The notes beneath the pieces were generated by a model. The model had not been told where the DNA came from. It ran no database searches and was given only the letters and a program-made list of their open reading frames with translations. A stretch of 64,000 nucleotides of DNA, taken from contig NZ_AP024643.1 of NCBI RefSeq assembly GCF_019977195.1, positions 310,001-374,000 of the forward strand, given 5' to 3'. This DNA is from Arthrobacter sp. StoSoilA2 (GTDB lineage: Bacteria; Actinomycetota; Actinomycetes; Actinomycetales; Micrococcaceae). Every line of letters starts with the position of its first letter. Position 1 is the first letter of the stretch. Shown here one piece after another: positions 26,816 through 35,142 of this stretch. Made by a program: the position numbers and the translations under genes.

Positions 26816-27637
26816 ATGCCCAAGCGCCCCAACCCGGCGGTGAAAATCGCCCAAGAGACAGCCCACAACGCAGTATTCGACGCCCAAGGCAACACCAAGC
26901 CGGGTGTGCACAATGTCTTGCTGCGCGCCGTCGAAATCCAGCGGCCACTAGTCCTGGCAAACCTGCGCAGAATGCAGCGCAGGCATCCAAAGGCAACGCC
27001 CGCGCAGCTTGCCGCGAAACTGGAGCGCGACTACCTGGCCGCCATCACAGGCGGGGGAGCTGCCGTGGGGGCCACCGCCGTCGTGCCTGGTATCGGAACC
27101 GCAGCTTCGCTGGGACTCTCTGCCCTTGCCACCGTCGGGTTCCTGGAGACCACCGCGCTTTATGCATCAACACTGGCGGAGCTCCACGGCATCCGGCTGA
27201 CGGACCCGGAACGGGCAAGGACGATGGTCATGGCCATCATGCTCGGCGAGGAAGGCACGTCTCTGCTGGGTGCCCTCAGCGGCCAGTCCCTTGGACGAGG
27301 CAAGGGCGTGACCAATGCCTGGGGCACGACACTCACCAAGAAGATTCCCGGCAGTGGCTTCGGCGTCATTCGCGATGCCATCCAGCGCGCGTTCCTGAAG
27401 AACCTCCTGAAGCGGCAAGGCTCCGCGTTCCTGGGACGAGCCCTGCCGTTTGGCGTTGGTGCCGTGGTGGGTGGTGCCGGAAACCTGATGATGGGCCGCG
27501 CCGTCGTCGCAACTGCCAAGGAAGCCTTTGGTCCGCTGCCCGATACGATCCCCGGCGAACTGCTGGCAGGCGCACCCACCAACGAGACCAACAACAATCT
27601 GACGCTGGAAGGCGGTAACAGTGGACCTCAACGCTGA
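26816..27637 (+). CDS. Conserved-looking hypothetical protein with glycine-rich membrane segment
   Basis: A 273-residue protein. A basic N-terminal part (NLRRMQRRHPKATPAQLAAKLERDYLA) leads into a glycine-rich hydrophobic region (AAITGGGAAVGATAVVPGIG, then SLGLSALATVGFLETTALYAS). A second such region occurs near residue 210 (ALPFGVGAVVGGAGNLMMG). Start at ATG 26816, preceded by AGAGGTG; GTG 26810 is an alternative. A remote link to EcsC-type membrane proteins is possible but not established. Its end overlaps pxpA by 17 bases, so the two are co-transcribed. Confidence 0.7.
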   Translation: MPKRPNPAVKIAQETAHNAVFDAQGNTKPGVHNVLLRAVEIQRPLVLANLRRMQRRHPKATPAQLAAKLERDYLAAITGGGAAVGATAVVPGIGTAASLGLSALATVGFLETTALYASTLAELHGIRLTDPERARTMVMAIMLGEEGTSLLGALSGQSLGRGKGVTNAWGTTLTKKIPGSGFGVIRDAIQRAFLKNLLKRQGSAFLGRALPFGVGAVVGGAGNLMMGRAVVATAKEAFGPLPDTIPGELLAGAPTNETNNNLTLEGGNSGPQR

Positions 27638-28370
27638 TCTGGGGGAGTCGTTCGGCTCCTGGACCATGGGCGACGACGCCTCGATGTTCCGCATCGTGAG
27701 CAGCGCCAACGTGGCCTGCGGTTTCCACGCAGGAGACCCACTGACCATGCTGGACAGCTGCCGTGCCGCGTTCGAACTGGACGTTCGCGTCGGCGCGCAT
27801 GTGGGGTATCGGGACCTGGCCGGCTTTGGACGGCGCTCGCTGGACATGACCTTCGACGAACTGTTCGGCGATGTCCTGTACCAACTCGGCGCCCTGGACG
27901 GGATGGCCCATGCCGTGGGGGCTTCCGTGGATTACGTCAAACCGCACGGTGCCCTGTACAACAGGATCGTCCACGATCCCGACCAAGCTGAGGCCGTGGT
28001 CGCTGCAGTCCACGCCTACGATCCCGGGCTGCCGGTGCTGGGATTGCCGGACTCGGCCTGGCTGAAGCTGGCCGAGGAATCCGGACACCCGGTCTTCCGG
28101 GAAGCATTCGTGGACAGGGCCTACCTTCCTGACGGCACACTGGTCCCGCGGTCCGAGGAAGGCGCAGTGCTGCACGACCCCGCAGCCGTAGTCGCCCAGG
28201 CCGTTCGGCTGGCGACGCGTAAAGAAGTGGTGGCCGTGGACGGAACCATTGTCCCGGTCAGCGCCGATTCCCTCTGCATCCATGGCGATACTCCTGGGGC
28301 TGTGAACATGGCCGCCGCCGTTCGGGCAGGCTTGGAGGAAGCAGGCGTGGAAATTGATGCGTTCGCCTAG
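27621..28370 (+). CDS. pxpA: 5-oxoprolinase subunit A (LamB/YcsF family)
   Basis: A 249-residue protein starting at GTG. The signature MDLNADLGESFG and ANVACGFHAGDP are unmistakable for PxpA, followed by VKPHGALYNRI and a CIHGDTPGAV segment near the end. PxpA works with PxpB and PxpC to open 5-oxoproline with ATP, giving glutamate. Here PxpB is missing and the PxpC-like neighbour has lost conserved motifs, so a functional 5-oxoprolinase is doubtful unless the other subunits are encoded elsewhere. Confidence 0.92.
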   Translation: MDLNADLGESFGSWTMGDDASMFRIVSSANVACGFHAGDPLTMLDSCRAAFELDVRVGAHVGYRDLAGFGRRSLDMTFDELFGDVLYQLGALDGMAHAVGASVDYVKPHGALYNRIVHDPDQAEAVVAAVHAYDPGLPVLGLPDSAWLKLAEESGHPVFREAFVDRAYLPDGTLVPRSEEGAVLHDPAAVVAQAVRLATRKEVVAVDGTIVPVSADSLCIHGDTPGAVNMAAAVRAGLEEAGVEIDAFA

Positions 28371-28388
28371 TTTGTCCTGGAACGTGCC

Positions 28389-28418
28389 ATGAGCAAGAGG
28401 TACTTGAGGAGGTTTTAA
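28389..28418 (+). other. Nine-codon micro-ORF coupled to the pxpC-like start
   Basis: ATG at 28389 reads MSKRYLRRF and stops at TAA (28416-28418), overlapping the next start codon in TAATG. The pxpC-like ribosome site GAGGAGG lies within it. It sits where pxpB would be expected, so it may be a translation-coupling leader, a deletion scar, or chance. Confidence 0.3.
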
Positions 28419-29230
28419 TGGGTGCCGTTGCTGTTGATCCGGGCCCCTTGACCCTGGCTCTTTCACCTGACCAGGCCTTGGACCGCGCTTCCCTGCACCT
28501 TGCCAACGCAATGCTGGGCAACCCTGACTCTGCGGGCGGCCTGGAGATACTTTTGGGTGGTCTCCGGCTCCGGTTCGTCACGGCCTCGGCCTTGGCCATC
28601 ACGGGCGCGGAAGGCGTGGTCAAGCTCAACGGCTCCGAGCTGCCGTTCAACAAGGCTGTCCGCGTCAGCCCGGGGGCGGTATTGGAGTTTGGGCCGGCGC
28701 TGTTCGGGATCCGGTACTACCTGGCCGTTCAGGGTGGCATCGAACCCCAGACGGAACCCCTTCGCGCCGCCGGCTCGCTTACTTTCGGACGCGCCCACGG
28801 CCACAATATTTCGACGGAGAACCACGCCCCGCGTCGGGCCCTGGATCCCGAACGTCCGGTGGTGGCCCGAGTGGAGCGGGGTCCACAAGCCGAAAATTAC
28901 GACGCCGGTACCTGGCTTCGGTTGACCAGCGAACCATGGATCCTCTCGCCGGAATCGGACCGGGTAGGTGCCCGGTTGGTGGGGCGCCCACTCGGGCCCG
29001 CCGGTGCGACGGCGGTGGCGGGCGCCACTGGGCCGGCCACGACTCCAGCACCCCAGGCACAACCGTTGCTTTCAGGCTCGGTCCTGTTGCCGCCGTCGGG
29101 CTTTCCCGTCATTGCGCTCGCCGGCCACCCGCCGACGAGCAAGTCCCCCGTGATCGCAGTTGTTCGCGACGAAGACCTGGACCTGCTGGGCCAAGCGCGG
29201 CCGGGACAGATGGTTCATTTGCTCGGGTGA
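28418..29230 (+). CDS. PxpC-like protein (5-oxoprolinase subunit C family), altered
   Basis: A 270-residue member of the PxpC/KipA biotin-dependent carboxyltransferase-like family, shorter than the usual 300 or more. The opening DPGPLTLALSPDQALDRASLHLANAMLGNP matches the family on both sides of a gap: the usual block of about 19 residues with TVQDxGRxG and the GVxxSGA turn is missing. Near the end, the normal TTGGYP motif is replaced by PTSKSP. Strong ribosome site and an intact frame argue against a simple pseudogene. It may be a repurposed or decaying subunit. Confidence 0.75.
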   Translation: MGAVAVDPGPLTLALSPDQALDRASLHLANAMLGNPDSAGGLEILLGGLRLRFVTASALAITGAEGVVKLNGSELPFNKAVRVSPGAVLEFGPALFGIRYYLAVQGGIEPQTEPLRAAGSLTFGRAHGHNISTENHAPRRALDPERPVVARVERGPQAENYDAGTWLRLTSEPWILSPESDRVGARLVGRPLGPAGATAVAGATGPATTPAPQAQPLLSGSVLLPPSGFPVIALAGHPPTSKSPVIAVVRDEDLDLLGQARPGQMVHLLG

Positions 29231-29232
29231 CG

Positions 29233-29342
29233 TGAGAAGGTCGCCGATCGTTTTTCTCAGTGGCGGTCGATTGTGAGAATCGGATGGCTCGATTTTCTCA
29301 TAAACAGCGAATCGTGAGAAAATGGGCTGGTCGATCTTCTCA
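29233..29342. promoter_or_regulatory. Array of six alternating TGAGAA/TTCTCA half-sites before fic
   Basis: Half-sites begin at 29233 (TGAGAA), 29254 (TTCTCA), 29274 (TGAGAA), 29295 (TTCTCA), 29315 (TGAGAA) and 29337 (TTCTCA). Orientation alternates strictly and steps are 21, 20, 21, 20 and 22 bp, close to two DNA turns. Extended half-sites read roughly TGAGAA(A/G)ATCGA on their strand. The array fills the space between the pxpC-like stop and the fic start and must include the promoter. The Fic protein's own C-terminal winged helix is the natural candidate ligand. Confidence 0.8.
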
Positions 29343-29351
29343 AGGAGAGCC

Positions 29352-30557
29352 ATGCGCAGTGAACGCGACGAAGAGTTTGGCGGCCTTGCTTGGCCGTCAA
29401 TCAGCCACGAAGAGCATCCCTGGGCAGCGGACGCTGAGCCGGGAACGTCCAGGCGTCAACGGCTCTTGGCACGCGGCCCCTACGAAGCTGCCATCCCGGC
29501 AGAAATTGCCCGCCTCGATCCTCAGGTTGATTCCCGCACCCAGTCGCTTGTTGAGGCAGCCACTGTGGAAATGGTCCGGTTCGACGCCGAGCTGGGACAG
29601 GAATCTGCGCCGTTCGCAGCGTTGCTGCTCCGAAGTGAGTCCGCATCGAGTTCCCAGATCGAGAACCTTACGGCCGGTGCGCGGAAGATCCTGCTGGCGC
29701 AATTAGGCGACCGCTCGAGTCCTGACGCTGCACTGATTGCGTCCAATGTGGATGCCATGGAGGCCGCAATTGCCTTGTCTGAAGACCTCAGCGTCCAGAA
29801 TATCGGAGCCATGCATCACACCCTGCTGGCTTCCTCCGACCAAGTCATAGCTGGGGAATACCGGACCAGCCAAGTTTGGATCCAGGGCAACTCACCCCAC
29901 TCAGCGGAGTTCGTGCCGCCCCATCACGGTCGTGTTATGGCAGCCATGGAGGACCTGGTCGAGTTCATGCGCCGAGACGACATCCCCGCTCTGACTCAAG
30001 CTGCCTTGGCACACGCACAGTTCGAAACCATCCACCCTTTTGCGGACGGCAACGGCCGCACGGGCAGGGCGATCGTCAGCGCCTTGCTCCGCGCTAAAGG
30101 GGTAACGGAAAAGGTAACCATCCCCGTTTCTTCAGGGCTGCTGACCAATACCCGGCTCTACTTCGACTCCTTGGGTGACTACCGTCAGGGAACAATCCTG
30201 CCCATCATTGAGCGTTTTGCCGAGTCTTCCATGCTCGCCGTGGAAAATGGCCGGTTGCTGGCGGAGGACATCCGGACTGCACAGAAGGAGTTCGTCGCAA
30301 AGATCGGATCTGCTCAGGAATCCGTGCTTAAAGTCCTTGAGCTGTTGCCCCGCGAGCCCGCAATCACCGCTGAGATGGCAGCCGATTACGCCAAGGTCTC
30401 GCAGGCAACGGCGTACAGGGCAGTGCAACGGCTGGAAGCGGCTGGGGTGCTGACTCCCGCCGGGAAAGTGCGTGGGGTCAGCGTATGGCTGGCACGTGAC
30501 ATCATCGCAGCGCTGGACGACTTCGCTGCACGGTCTGGCCGCCGCGTCCGCCGCTGA
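29352..30557 (+). CDS. Fic-domain AMP-transferase with C-terminal winged helix
   Basis: A 401-residue Fic protein. The catalytic motif HPFADGNGRTGR starts at His228. An inhibitory-helix motif of the (S/T)xxxE(G/N) type is present in the N-terminal domain (SSQIEN, about residues 100-105), so it is a self-inhibited class II enzyme. The C-terminal 80 residues contain a winged helix-turn-helix (ITAEMAADYAKVSQATAYRAVQRLEAAGVL). Layout matches the Fic_N plus Fic plus wHTH type such as SoFic. Start chosen at ATG 29352 after AAGGAGA. Expected activity is AMP transfer from ATP to a protein target, unknown here. The array just upstream suggests autoregulation. Confidence 0.93.
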   Translation: MRSERDEEFGGLAWPSISHEEHPWAADAEPGTSRRQRLLARGPYEAAIPAEIARLDPQVDSRTQSLVEAATVEMVRFDAELGQESAPFAALLLRSESASSSQIENLTAGARKILLAQLGDRSSPDAALIASNVDAMEAAIALSEDLSVQNIGAMHHTLLASSDQVIAGEYRTSQVWIQGNSPHSAEFVPPHHGRVMAAMEDLVEFMRRDDIPALTQAALAHAQFETIHPFADGNGRTGRAIVSALLRAKGVTEKVTIPVSSGLLTNTRLYFDSLGDYRQGTILPIIERFAESSMLAVENGRLLAEDIRTAQKEFVAKIGSAQESVLKVLELLPREPAITAEMAADYAKVSQATAYRAVQRLEAAGVLTPAGKVRGVSVWLARDIIAALDDFAARSGRRVRR

Positions 30558-30562
30558 CGGCC

Positions 30563-31918
30563 TTAGCCGAACAGCAGGTGCGCCACCGTGAAGATCGCGA
30601 GCCCGGCCAGGGCACCCACGACGGTTCCGTTGATACGGATGTACTGGAGGTCCTTGCCCACTTGCAGCTCGATCTTCTGGGACGTTTCCTCGGCATCCCA
30701 TCGAGCGACCGTGTCTGAGATGACGCCTGCGATGTCCGATCGGTAGGTGTTCACGAGGTAGCCCGCAGCGTCGCCAATCCAGGCGTTGATCTTGCCGGCG
30801 AGCTCGGCGTCGTTGACCAGCCGCGAACCGAAGTCCCGGACGGCGCTCTTGAACCGCTGGCTGAGTTCGCTGTCGGGATCGTCGACGGCGGTGAGCAGCG
30901 CATTCTTGACCGTTCCCCAGGTGCGCGAGGCCAATTCCCGGACTTCAGGATCACCTAGGATCTGGGCCTTGATGGTCTCGGCGCGCTCGATCATGGCAGG
31001 ATCATGTTGCAGGTCCTGCGCCAGGTCGGTCAGATAAGCGTCGATCGATTTGCGAACTTGATGGTTCTGGTCATTTTGCACCGCGCGTACGAACTTCAGG
31101 AGTTCGACGTACACCTTGTCGCTCACCAGCCCATCCACGAACGTCGGCACCCACACTGGCGAGCGGTCCGAAACCAGCCTGTTGACCGTTGCATGGTTGG
31201 CATCCATCCAATCGGCGGCACGATCCACCAGCAGGTCCACCAGCTTGTGGTGATGCCCGTCAGCGAAGATCCGTTCCGCCATCCGGCCCACGGGCGGTCC
31301 CCACGGCGGGGTGAGCAGGTGCTTGCGGACCATGCCCTCAATAACTGCTTGCACGTCGTCGTCGTTCAGCACGGTGAACGCGCCGCGGATCATCGCGCCG
31401 CCTTCCTTGGCCACACGTTCGGCGCCTCCCGGCCCGGATAGCCAACGGCCCGCCTTGCGGGCAATGTCAATGCTCGCCAACTTGTCCTGCACAACTTCCT
31501 GTGACAGGAAGTTGCTCTCCACGAACTCACTCAGCGATTCGCCGATCTGGTCTTTTCGGCGGGGAATGATGGCTGTATGCGGGATCTTCAAGCCCATGGG
31601 GTACTTGAACAGCGCCGTGACCGCGAACCAGTCAGCCAAAGCACCGACCATGCCACCCTCGGCCGCAGCCCTGACATACTCAAGCCATGGGTACTGCTTC
31701 TGGAAAGCGAACGCCAGCATGAACACAATGGCCATGCCTATCAACAGCGCCAGGGCCAGTCGTTTCATGCGGCGCAGAGCCGCTGCCTTTTCCTCGTCAC
31801 CAGCAGAACGGCCGACGACGGCGGACCCCTGTTGAGTGGCTCCGGAAGCTGTCGCTTGGGCTGGCTGGGCTTGGTTGGTGAGGTCTTCGGCCGGGATTTG
31901 TTCAGAGTTCACCTGCAT
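30563..31918 (-). CDS. DUF445-family membrane protein (YjiN-like)
   Basis: A 451-residue protein. A polar, Gln/Ala-rich N-terminus leads to a membrane helix (LALALLIGMAIVFMLAFAFQ) and then the family hallmark AAAEGGMVGALADWFAVTALFKYPMG and IPHTAIIPRRKDQIGESL. A long helical domain follows, with a last hydrophobic segment at the C-terminus (GALAGLAIFTVAHLLFG). Function of the family is unknown. It converges on the Fic gene with 5 bases between stops, and is divergent from GDPD. Confidence 0.9.
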   Translation of the reverse strand: MQVNSEQIPAEDLTNQAQPAQATASGATQQGSAVVGRSAGDEEKAAALRRMKRLALALLIGMAIVFMLAFAFQKQYPWLEYVRAAAEGGMVGALADWFAVTALFKYPMGLKIPHTAIIPRRKDQIGESLSEFVESNFLSQEVVQDKLASIDIARKAGRWLSGPGGAERVAKEGGAMIRGAFTVLNDDDVQAVIEGMVRKHLLTPPWGPPVGRMAERIFADGHHHKLVDLLVDRAADWMDANHATVNRLVSDRSPVWVPTFVDGLVSDKVYVELLKFVRAVQNDQNHQVRKSIDAYLTDLAQDLQHDPAMIERAETIKAQILGDPEVRELASRTWGTVKNALLTAVDDPDSELSQRFKSAVRDFGSRLVNDAELAGKINAWIGDAAGYLVNTYRSDIAGVISDTVARWDAEETSQKIELQVGKDLQYIRINGTVVGALAGLAIFTVAHLLFG

Positions 31919-31967
31919 TAGCCCAGCGTAGCCCCGTGCGTGCAGCCGCGTGGGCTACCGTGGCTGC

Positions 31968-32858
31968 ATGACTAGCGACGATTTGGCCCCTCGCCGGCCC
32001 AAGGTCTACGCACACCGCGGCGCCAGTGCTGCGTTCGCGGAACACACCCGTGCGGCCTACCTCAAGGCGATTGCTGACGGAGCTGATGGCGTTGAGTGCG
32101 ACGTCCACTTGACCCGGGACCAGCACGTGGTCCTTCTGCATGATGCCAACCTGGACCGCACTTCCACCGGCACCGGCCCGGTCTCGGAGAAGACCCTTGA
32201 GGAACTCCGGGCCTTGGACTTCTCCTCCTGGAAGGGCGCCCGGATACCGGATGCCTACGGCGGGATCGCTGATCAATTCCTTACCCTGCCGGAACTGCTG
32301 GACATTCTGCGTGGCGCGCGGCGCGAGATAGGTTTGGCGATCGAGCTCAAGCACCCCAGCCCCTACCAGCTCAACCTTGAGGACAGGGTTCTGGACGTGC
32401 TGCTCAGTGAGGGATGGATACCCGGGGAGTCCCGGCTTGAGAACATGCAGGTCTCTTTCATGAGCTTCGATTCCGACTCGATCCAACACCTGCTGAAGAA
32501 GGTCCCAGCCCAGTACATTTGCCAGTTGGTGGACAACTTTTCGGTGCAGGAGCTTCGGCAAGAGCTGGGCCTGGGTCCGATCACGGCAGGTGCGGTGGCC
32601 AACGTCATGAAGGCAACCCAGTTGGAGGCTGAACGCATCCTTGATCACGGCGAGGTAGGGATTGCCGGGCCAGGCATCGACTACGTGCGGGAACATGCCC
32701 GCAACGTCCAACGCTGGCTGGAATCCGGCAGGGTATTCAGGGTCTGGACCGTGGACTCGGAGAAGGACGTAGCTCTGTGCCAGGGGCTGGGCATCCATGA
32801 GATCACCACGAACAAACCCGCGCAGGTCCTGGCCCAGCTTCAGGTCCCAAGCAGATAA
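31968..32858 (+). CDS. Glycerophosphodiester phosphodiesterase
   Basis: A 296-residue GDPD TIM-barrel enzyme that hydrolyses glycerophosphodiesters to glycerol 3-phosphate and an alcohol. Catalytic elements: AHRGASAAFAEHT, GVECDVHLTRD with the metal-binding acids, VVLLHDANLDRTSTG, and a C-terminal RVFRVWTVDSEKD. No signal peptide is seen, so it is probably cytosolic (UgpQ-like). Start set at ATG 31968 rather than the in-frame GTG at 31950. Confidence 0.92.
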   Translation: MTSDDLAPRRPKVYAHRGASAAFAEHTRAAYLKAIADGADGVECDVHLTRDQHVVLLHDANLDRTSTGTGPVSEKTLEELRALDFSSWKGARIPDAYGGIADQFLTLPELLDILRGARREIGLAIELKHPSPYQLNLEDRVLDVLLSEGWIPGESRLENMQVSFMSFDSDSIQHLLKKVPAQYICQLVDNFSVQELRQELGLGPITAGAVANVMKATQLEAERILDHGEVGIAGPGIDYVREHARNVQRWLESGRVFRVWTVDSEKDVALCQGLGIHEITTNKPAQVLAQLQVPSR

Positions 32859-32901
32859 CACCGAACTTTGGGCCCCACCGCGCTTGTGATTGAGTGGTCT
32901 C

Positions 32902-33336
32902 ATGTCATTTCGCTGGTCAGCCCGTGCCACCCAAACCACTTCCGCAATCGGTCTGAGCGCACTTCTCCTGGCGAGTGCCATGAAGCATTTCCGCACACCT
33001 GGGTTCTACTACCCGGTTGTGCCTGATTACCTGTGCCGCAGCGACGAGCCGGGGAGCCAGCCAAATGGTCCACTGGCTCTTATGTCCCGTGAGGAATGGG
33101 TCGCTTCCAGCGGCCTGCTCGAGGCGACTGCCGCCGTCGGGCTCCTCATCCCGGCCACCCGCAAAGTGGCTGCGGACGCCACGACAGCGATGTTTACCGT
33201 ATTCCTAGCAGGGCATATTGATGCCCTCCGCCGTGCCGTTGGTCCCAACGGCACGCCCAGCCAGCGACGCATCCACACGCTGAGATTGCCTCTTCAGGTT
33301 CCGCTCATCCTGTGGTCCTGGAGCCTGCGGAAGTGA
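32902..33336 (+). CDS. DoxX-like small membrane protein
   Basis: A 144-residue protein with three or four hydrophobic segments (SAIGLSALLLASAMKHF, SGLLEATAAVGLLIPATRKVAADATTAMFTVFLAGHIDAL, LPLQVPLILWSWSL). The layout resembles DoxX-type membrane proteins, whose function is poorly known. Its stop overlaps the GTG start of azlC (GTGA), which implies co-translation. Family call is tentative. Confidence 0.65.
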   Translation: MSFRWSARATQTTSAIGLSALLLASAMKHFRTPGFYYPVVPDYLCRSDEPGSQPNGPLALMSREEWVASSGLLEATAAVGLLIPATRKVAADATTAMFTVFLAGHIDALRRAVGPNGTPSQRRIHTLRLPLQVPLILWSWSLRK

Positions 33337-34109
33337 GTGGAGGTCCAGCAGTTCCCTTGAAACTCAAGGACTCGCCAGCTTTCAAGATTGCCCTGTCGCT
33401 GAGCATTGCCACAGGCCTCTATGGCGTGTCCTTTGGTGCGCTTTCCGTGGCGTCAGGTTTCGATTTCTGGCAAACAATGGTGCTGAGTCTTTTGCTGTTC
33501 AGTGGAGGTTCCCAGTTCGCGTTCATCGGCGTAGTGGCGGGTGGGGGATCCGGGGTAGCAGCGATGACGGCCAGCGCTTTGCTGGGGCTGCGCAACGGAA
33601 TATATGGCATGCAGATCAATGCCATGCTGCGTCCACATGGATGGCGGCGATATATCTCGGCCCACCTGACGATTGACGAGTCAACAGCGACGGCGTCCGG
33701 CCAGTCGGATCTCGACGAGCAACGCCGCGGATTTTGGACTGCCGGCATCGGAATATTCATTCTCTGGAATATCTTTACTGCCATTGGTGCGCTGGCCGGC
33801 GACGCCATGGGCGATCCCAAACAGTGGGGCTTGGACGGTGCTGCCGTTGCTGCGTTCCTGGCATTGCTGTGGCCCCGCCTGAAGGGACGCGAACCCTGGG
33901 CCATAGCCGCGGCGTGTGCACTTGCGACGATTCTCGCCGTGCCGTTTGTTCCCTCGGGAGTTCCCATTTTGGTTGCTGCGCTGGTGGCCGGTGTGATCGG
34001 TTGGTTCAGCCACGCACGGATGGATGAAGGACTTGAGCCGGACGTCGACCCGTACGCGCGCAAGCAGGGACACGGAGATAACCACACTGCCGGCAGGGGG
34101 AACGAATGA
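33333..34109 (+). CDS. azlC: AzlC-family branched-chain amino-acid exporter subunit
   Basis: A 258-residue membrane protein. The family pattern is visible: IATGLYGVSFGALSVASGFDFWQTMVLSLLLFSGGSQFAFIGV near the start and LRNGIYGMQINAMLRP. AzlC and AzlD together export branched-chain or other amino acids. Start taken as GTG 33333, overlapping the upstream stop; a longer in-frame start at 33312 exists. It overlaps azlD by 4 bases. Confidence 0.9.
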   Translation: MSGGPAVPLKLKDSPAFKIALSLSIATGLYGVSFGALSVASGFDFWQTMVLSLLLFSGGSQFAFIGVVAGGGSGVAAMTASALLGLRNGIYGMQINAMLRPHGWRRYISAHLTIDESTATASGQSDLDEQRRGFWTAGIGIFILWNIFTAIGALAGDAMGDPKQWGLDGAAVAAFLALLWPRLKGREPWAIAAACALATILAVPFVPSGVPILVAALVAGVIGWFSHARMDEGLEPDVDPYARKQGHGDNHTAGRGNE

Positions 34110-34417
34110 ACCTCTGGCTCTGGATCCTCATCGCCTGTGCGCTTGCGTACCTGACCAAGCTGGTGGGCTATTTTGTCCCGGCCAAGCTGCTGCAGAGCCC
34201 GAGGATTATGCACATCGCAGGCACCATGACCATTGGGCTGCTGGCGTCCCTGACAGTGGTCAACGCCCTCGCTTCAGGACAGGGGCTCGTTTTGGACGCA
34301 CGCATTGGCGCACTGGCGGCAGCCGCCGTCGCTCTTTGGCTTCGCGCGCCGTTCCTGGTGGTGGTTATCTCGGGTGCTGCCGCAGCGGCACTCCTGAGGT
34401 TGCTCGGCTGGGGCTAG
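34106..34417 (+). CDS. azlD: AzlD-family exporter subunit
   Basis: A 103-residue protein with four hydrophobic segments, including LWILIACALAYLTKLVGYFVPAKLL and MTIGLLASLTVVNAL. It is the small partner of AzlC and is coupled to it by an ATGA overlap. It converges on the TetR gene with 3 bases between the stops. Confidence 0.88.
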   Translation: MNLWLWILIACALAYLTKLVGYFVPAKLLQSPRIMHIAGTMTIGLLASLTVVNALASGQGLVLDARIGALAAAAVALWLRAPFLVVVISGAAAAALLRLLGWG

Positions 34418-34420
34418 CTG

Positions 34421-35050
34421 CTAGACGTCGTCGGTGAGCGTGACGCCCGGGATGGGTGATTGTTCCGGGAGCGGGCGGGAGGGACGTTCTGTCCGGATAG
34501 CGTCTTCAATGAGCGCCACAGGACGCTTCCAGGCTTCGGACCCGGGTTCCATGGTGTCCACGGCGCCGATCAGCATGGCAAGGAGCCGGACCATATCCTC
34601 GATGGTGATATCGCGGCGCAGCGAACCCTGACCCTGACCGCGCTCCAGGAGCGTGGCCATGGAGCCGATAAGGCCGCCGGTAATGCCCATGAGGAGTCCG
34701 CGTCGGCCCGCGACGGCGTCGAGCAGGTTGGCGTCTTCGCTTGCCACCCCCATGACGGCATCGATGACGTTGATGAGACCCTCGGCGGCGTCCATGCCTT
34801 CGAGGGACGCATCCGCGACGGGATCTACATGCTGGCGAAGTTGGCGGGACAGGGCCGCAAGTACCAATTGTTCTTTATCGGAGAAGTTGCGGAACAGCGT
34901 AGCCGGACCTACTCCTGCCGTGGCGGCGATGGTCTGCAGGGGAACTTCGGGGCCGTGTTCCCGGAAGCACTGCCGGGCTGCGGTGATGATTTTGTCCACA
35001 TTTCGGGCAGCGTCGGCCCTGAGGGGCTTGCGTTCAGAGGGCTGTTCCAT
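34421..35050 (-). CDS. TetR-family transcriptional regulator
   Basis: A 209-residue TetR protein. The N-terminal helix-turn-helix is in IITAARQCFREHGPEVPLQTIAATAGVGPATLFRNFSDKEQLVLA. The ligand domain follows without recognisable features. Start set at ATG 35050 (MEQPSERKPL); upstream in-frame sequence to 35134 reads into the promoter of the divergent gene. The gap to that gene (35051-35142) carries an imperfect palindrome, CCAGT-N9-ACTGG (about 35120-35138), which may be its operator. Confidence 0.88.
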   Translation of the reverse strand: MEQPSERKPLRADAARNVDKIITAARQCFREHGPEVPLQTIAATAGVGPATLFRNFSDKEQLVLAALSRQLRQHVDPVADASLEGMDAAEGLINVIDAVMGVASEDANLLDAVAGRRGLLMGITGGLIGSMATLLERGQGQGSLRRDITIEDMVRLLAMLIGAVDTMEPGSEAWKRPVALIEDAIRTERPSRPLPEQSPIPGVTLTDDV

Positions 35051-35142
35051 GCTTGTCAGGGTAGCAACGGACAGGGGTTGAGCCTTTGTTACGCGGGAGT
35101 AGGCCGTTATGTGACAAACCAGTACGTGAAACACTGGATTTC

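Noticed and set aside
35120..35138. CCAGT-N9-ACTGG as a confident TetR operator
   Set aside because: Single imperfect copy in the right place; too weak to list as its own feature.
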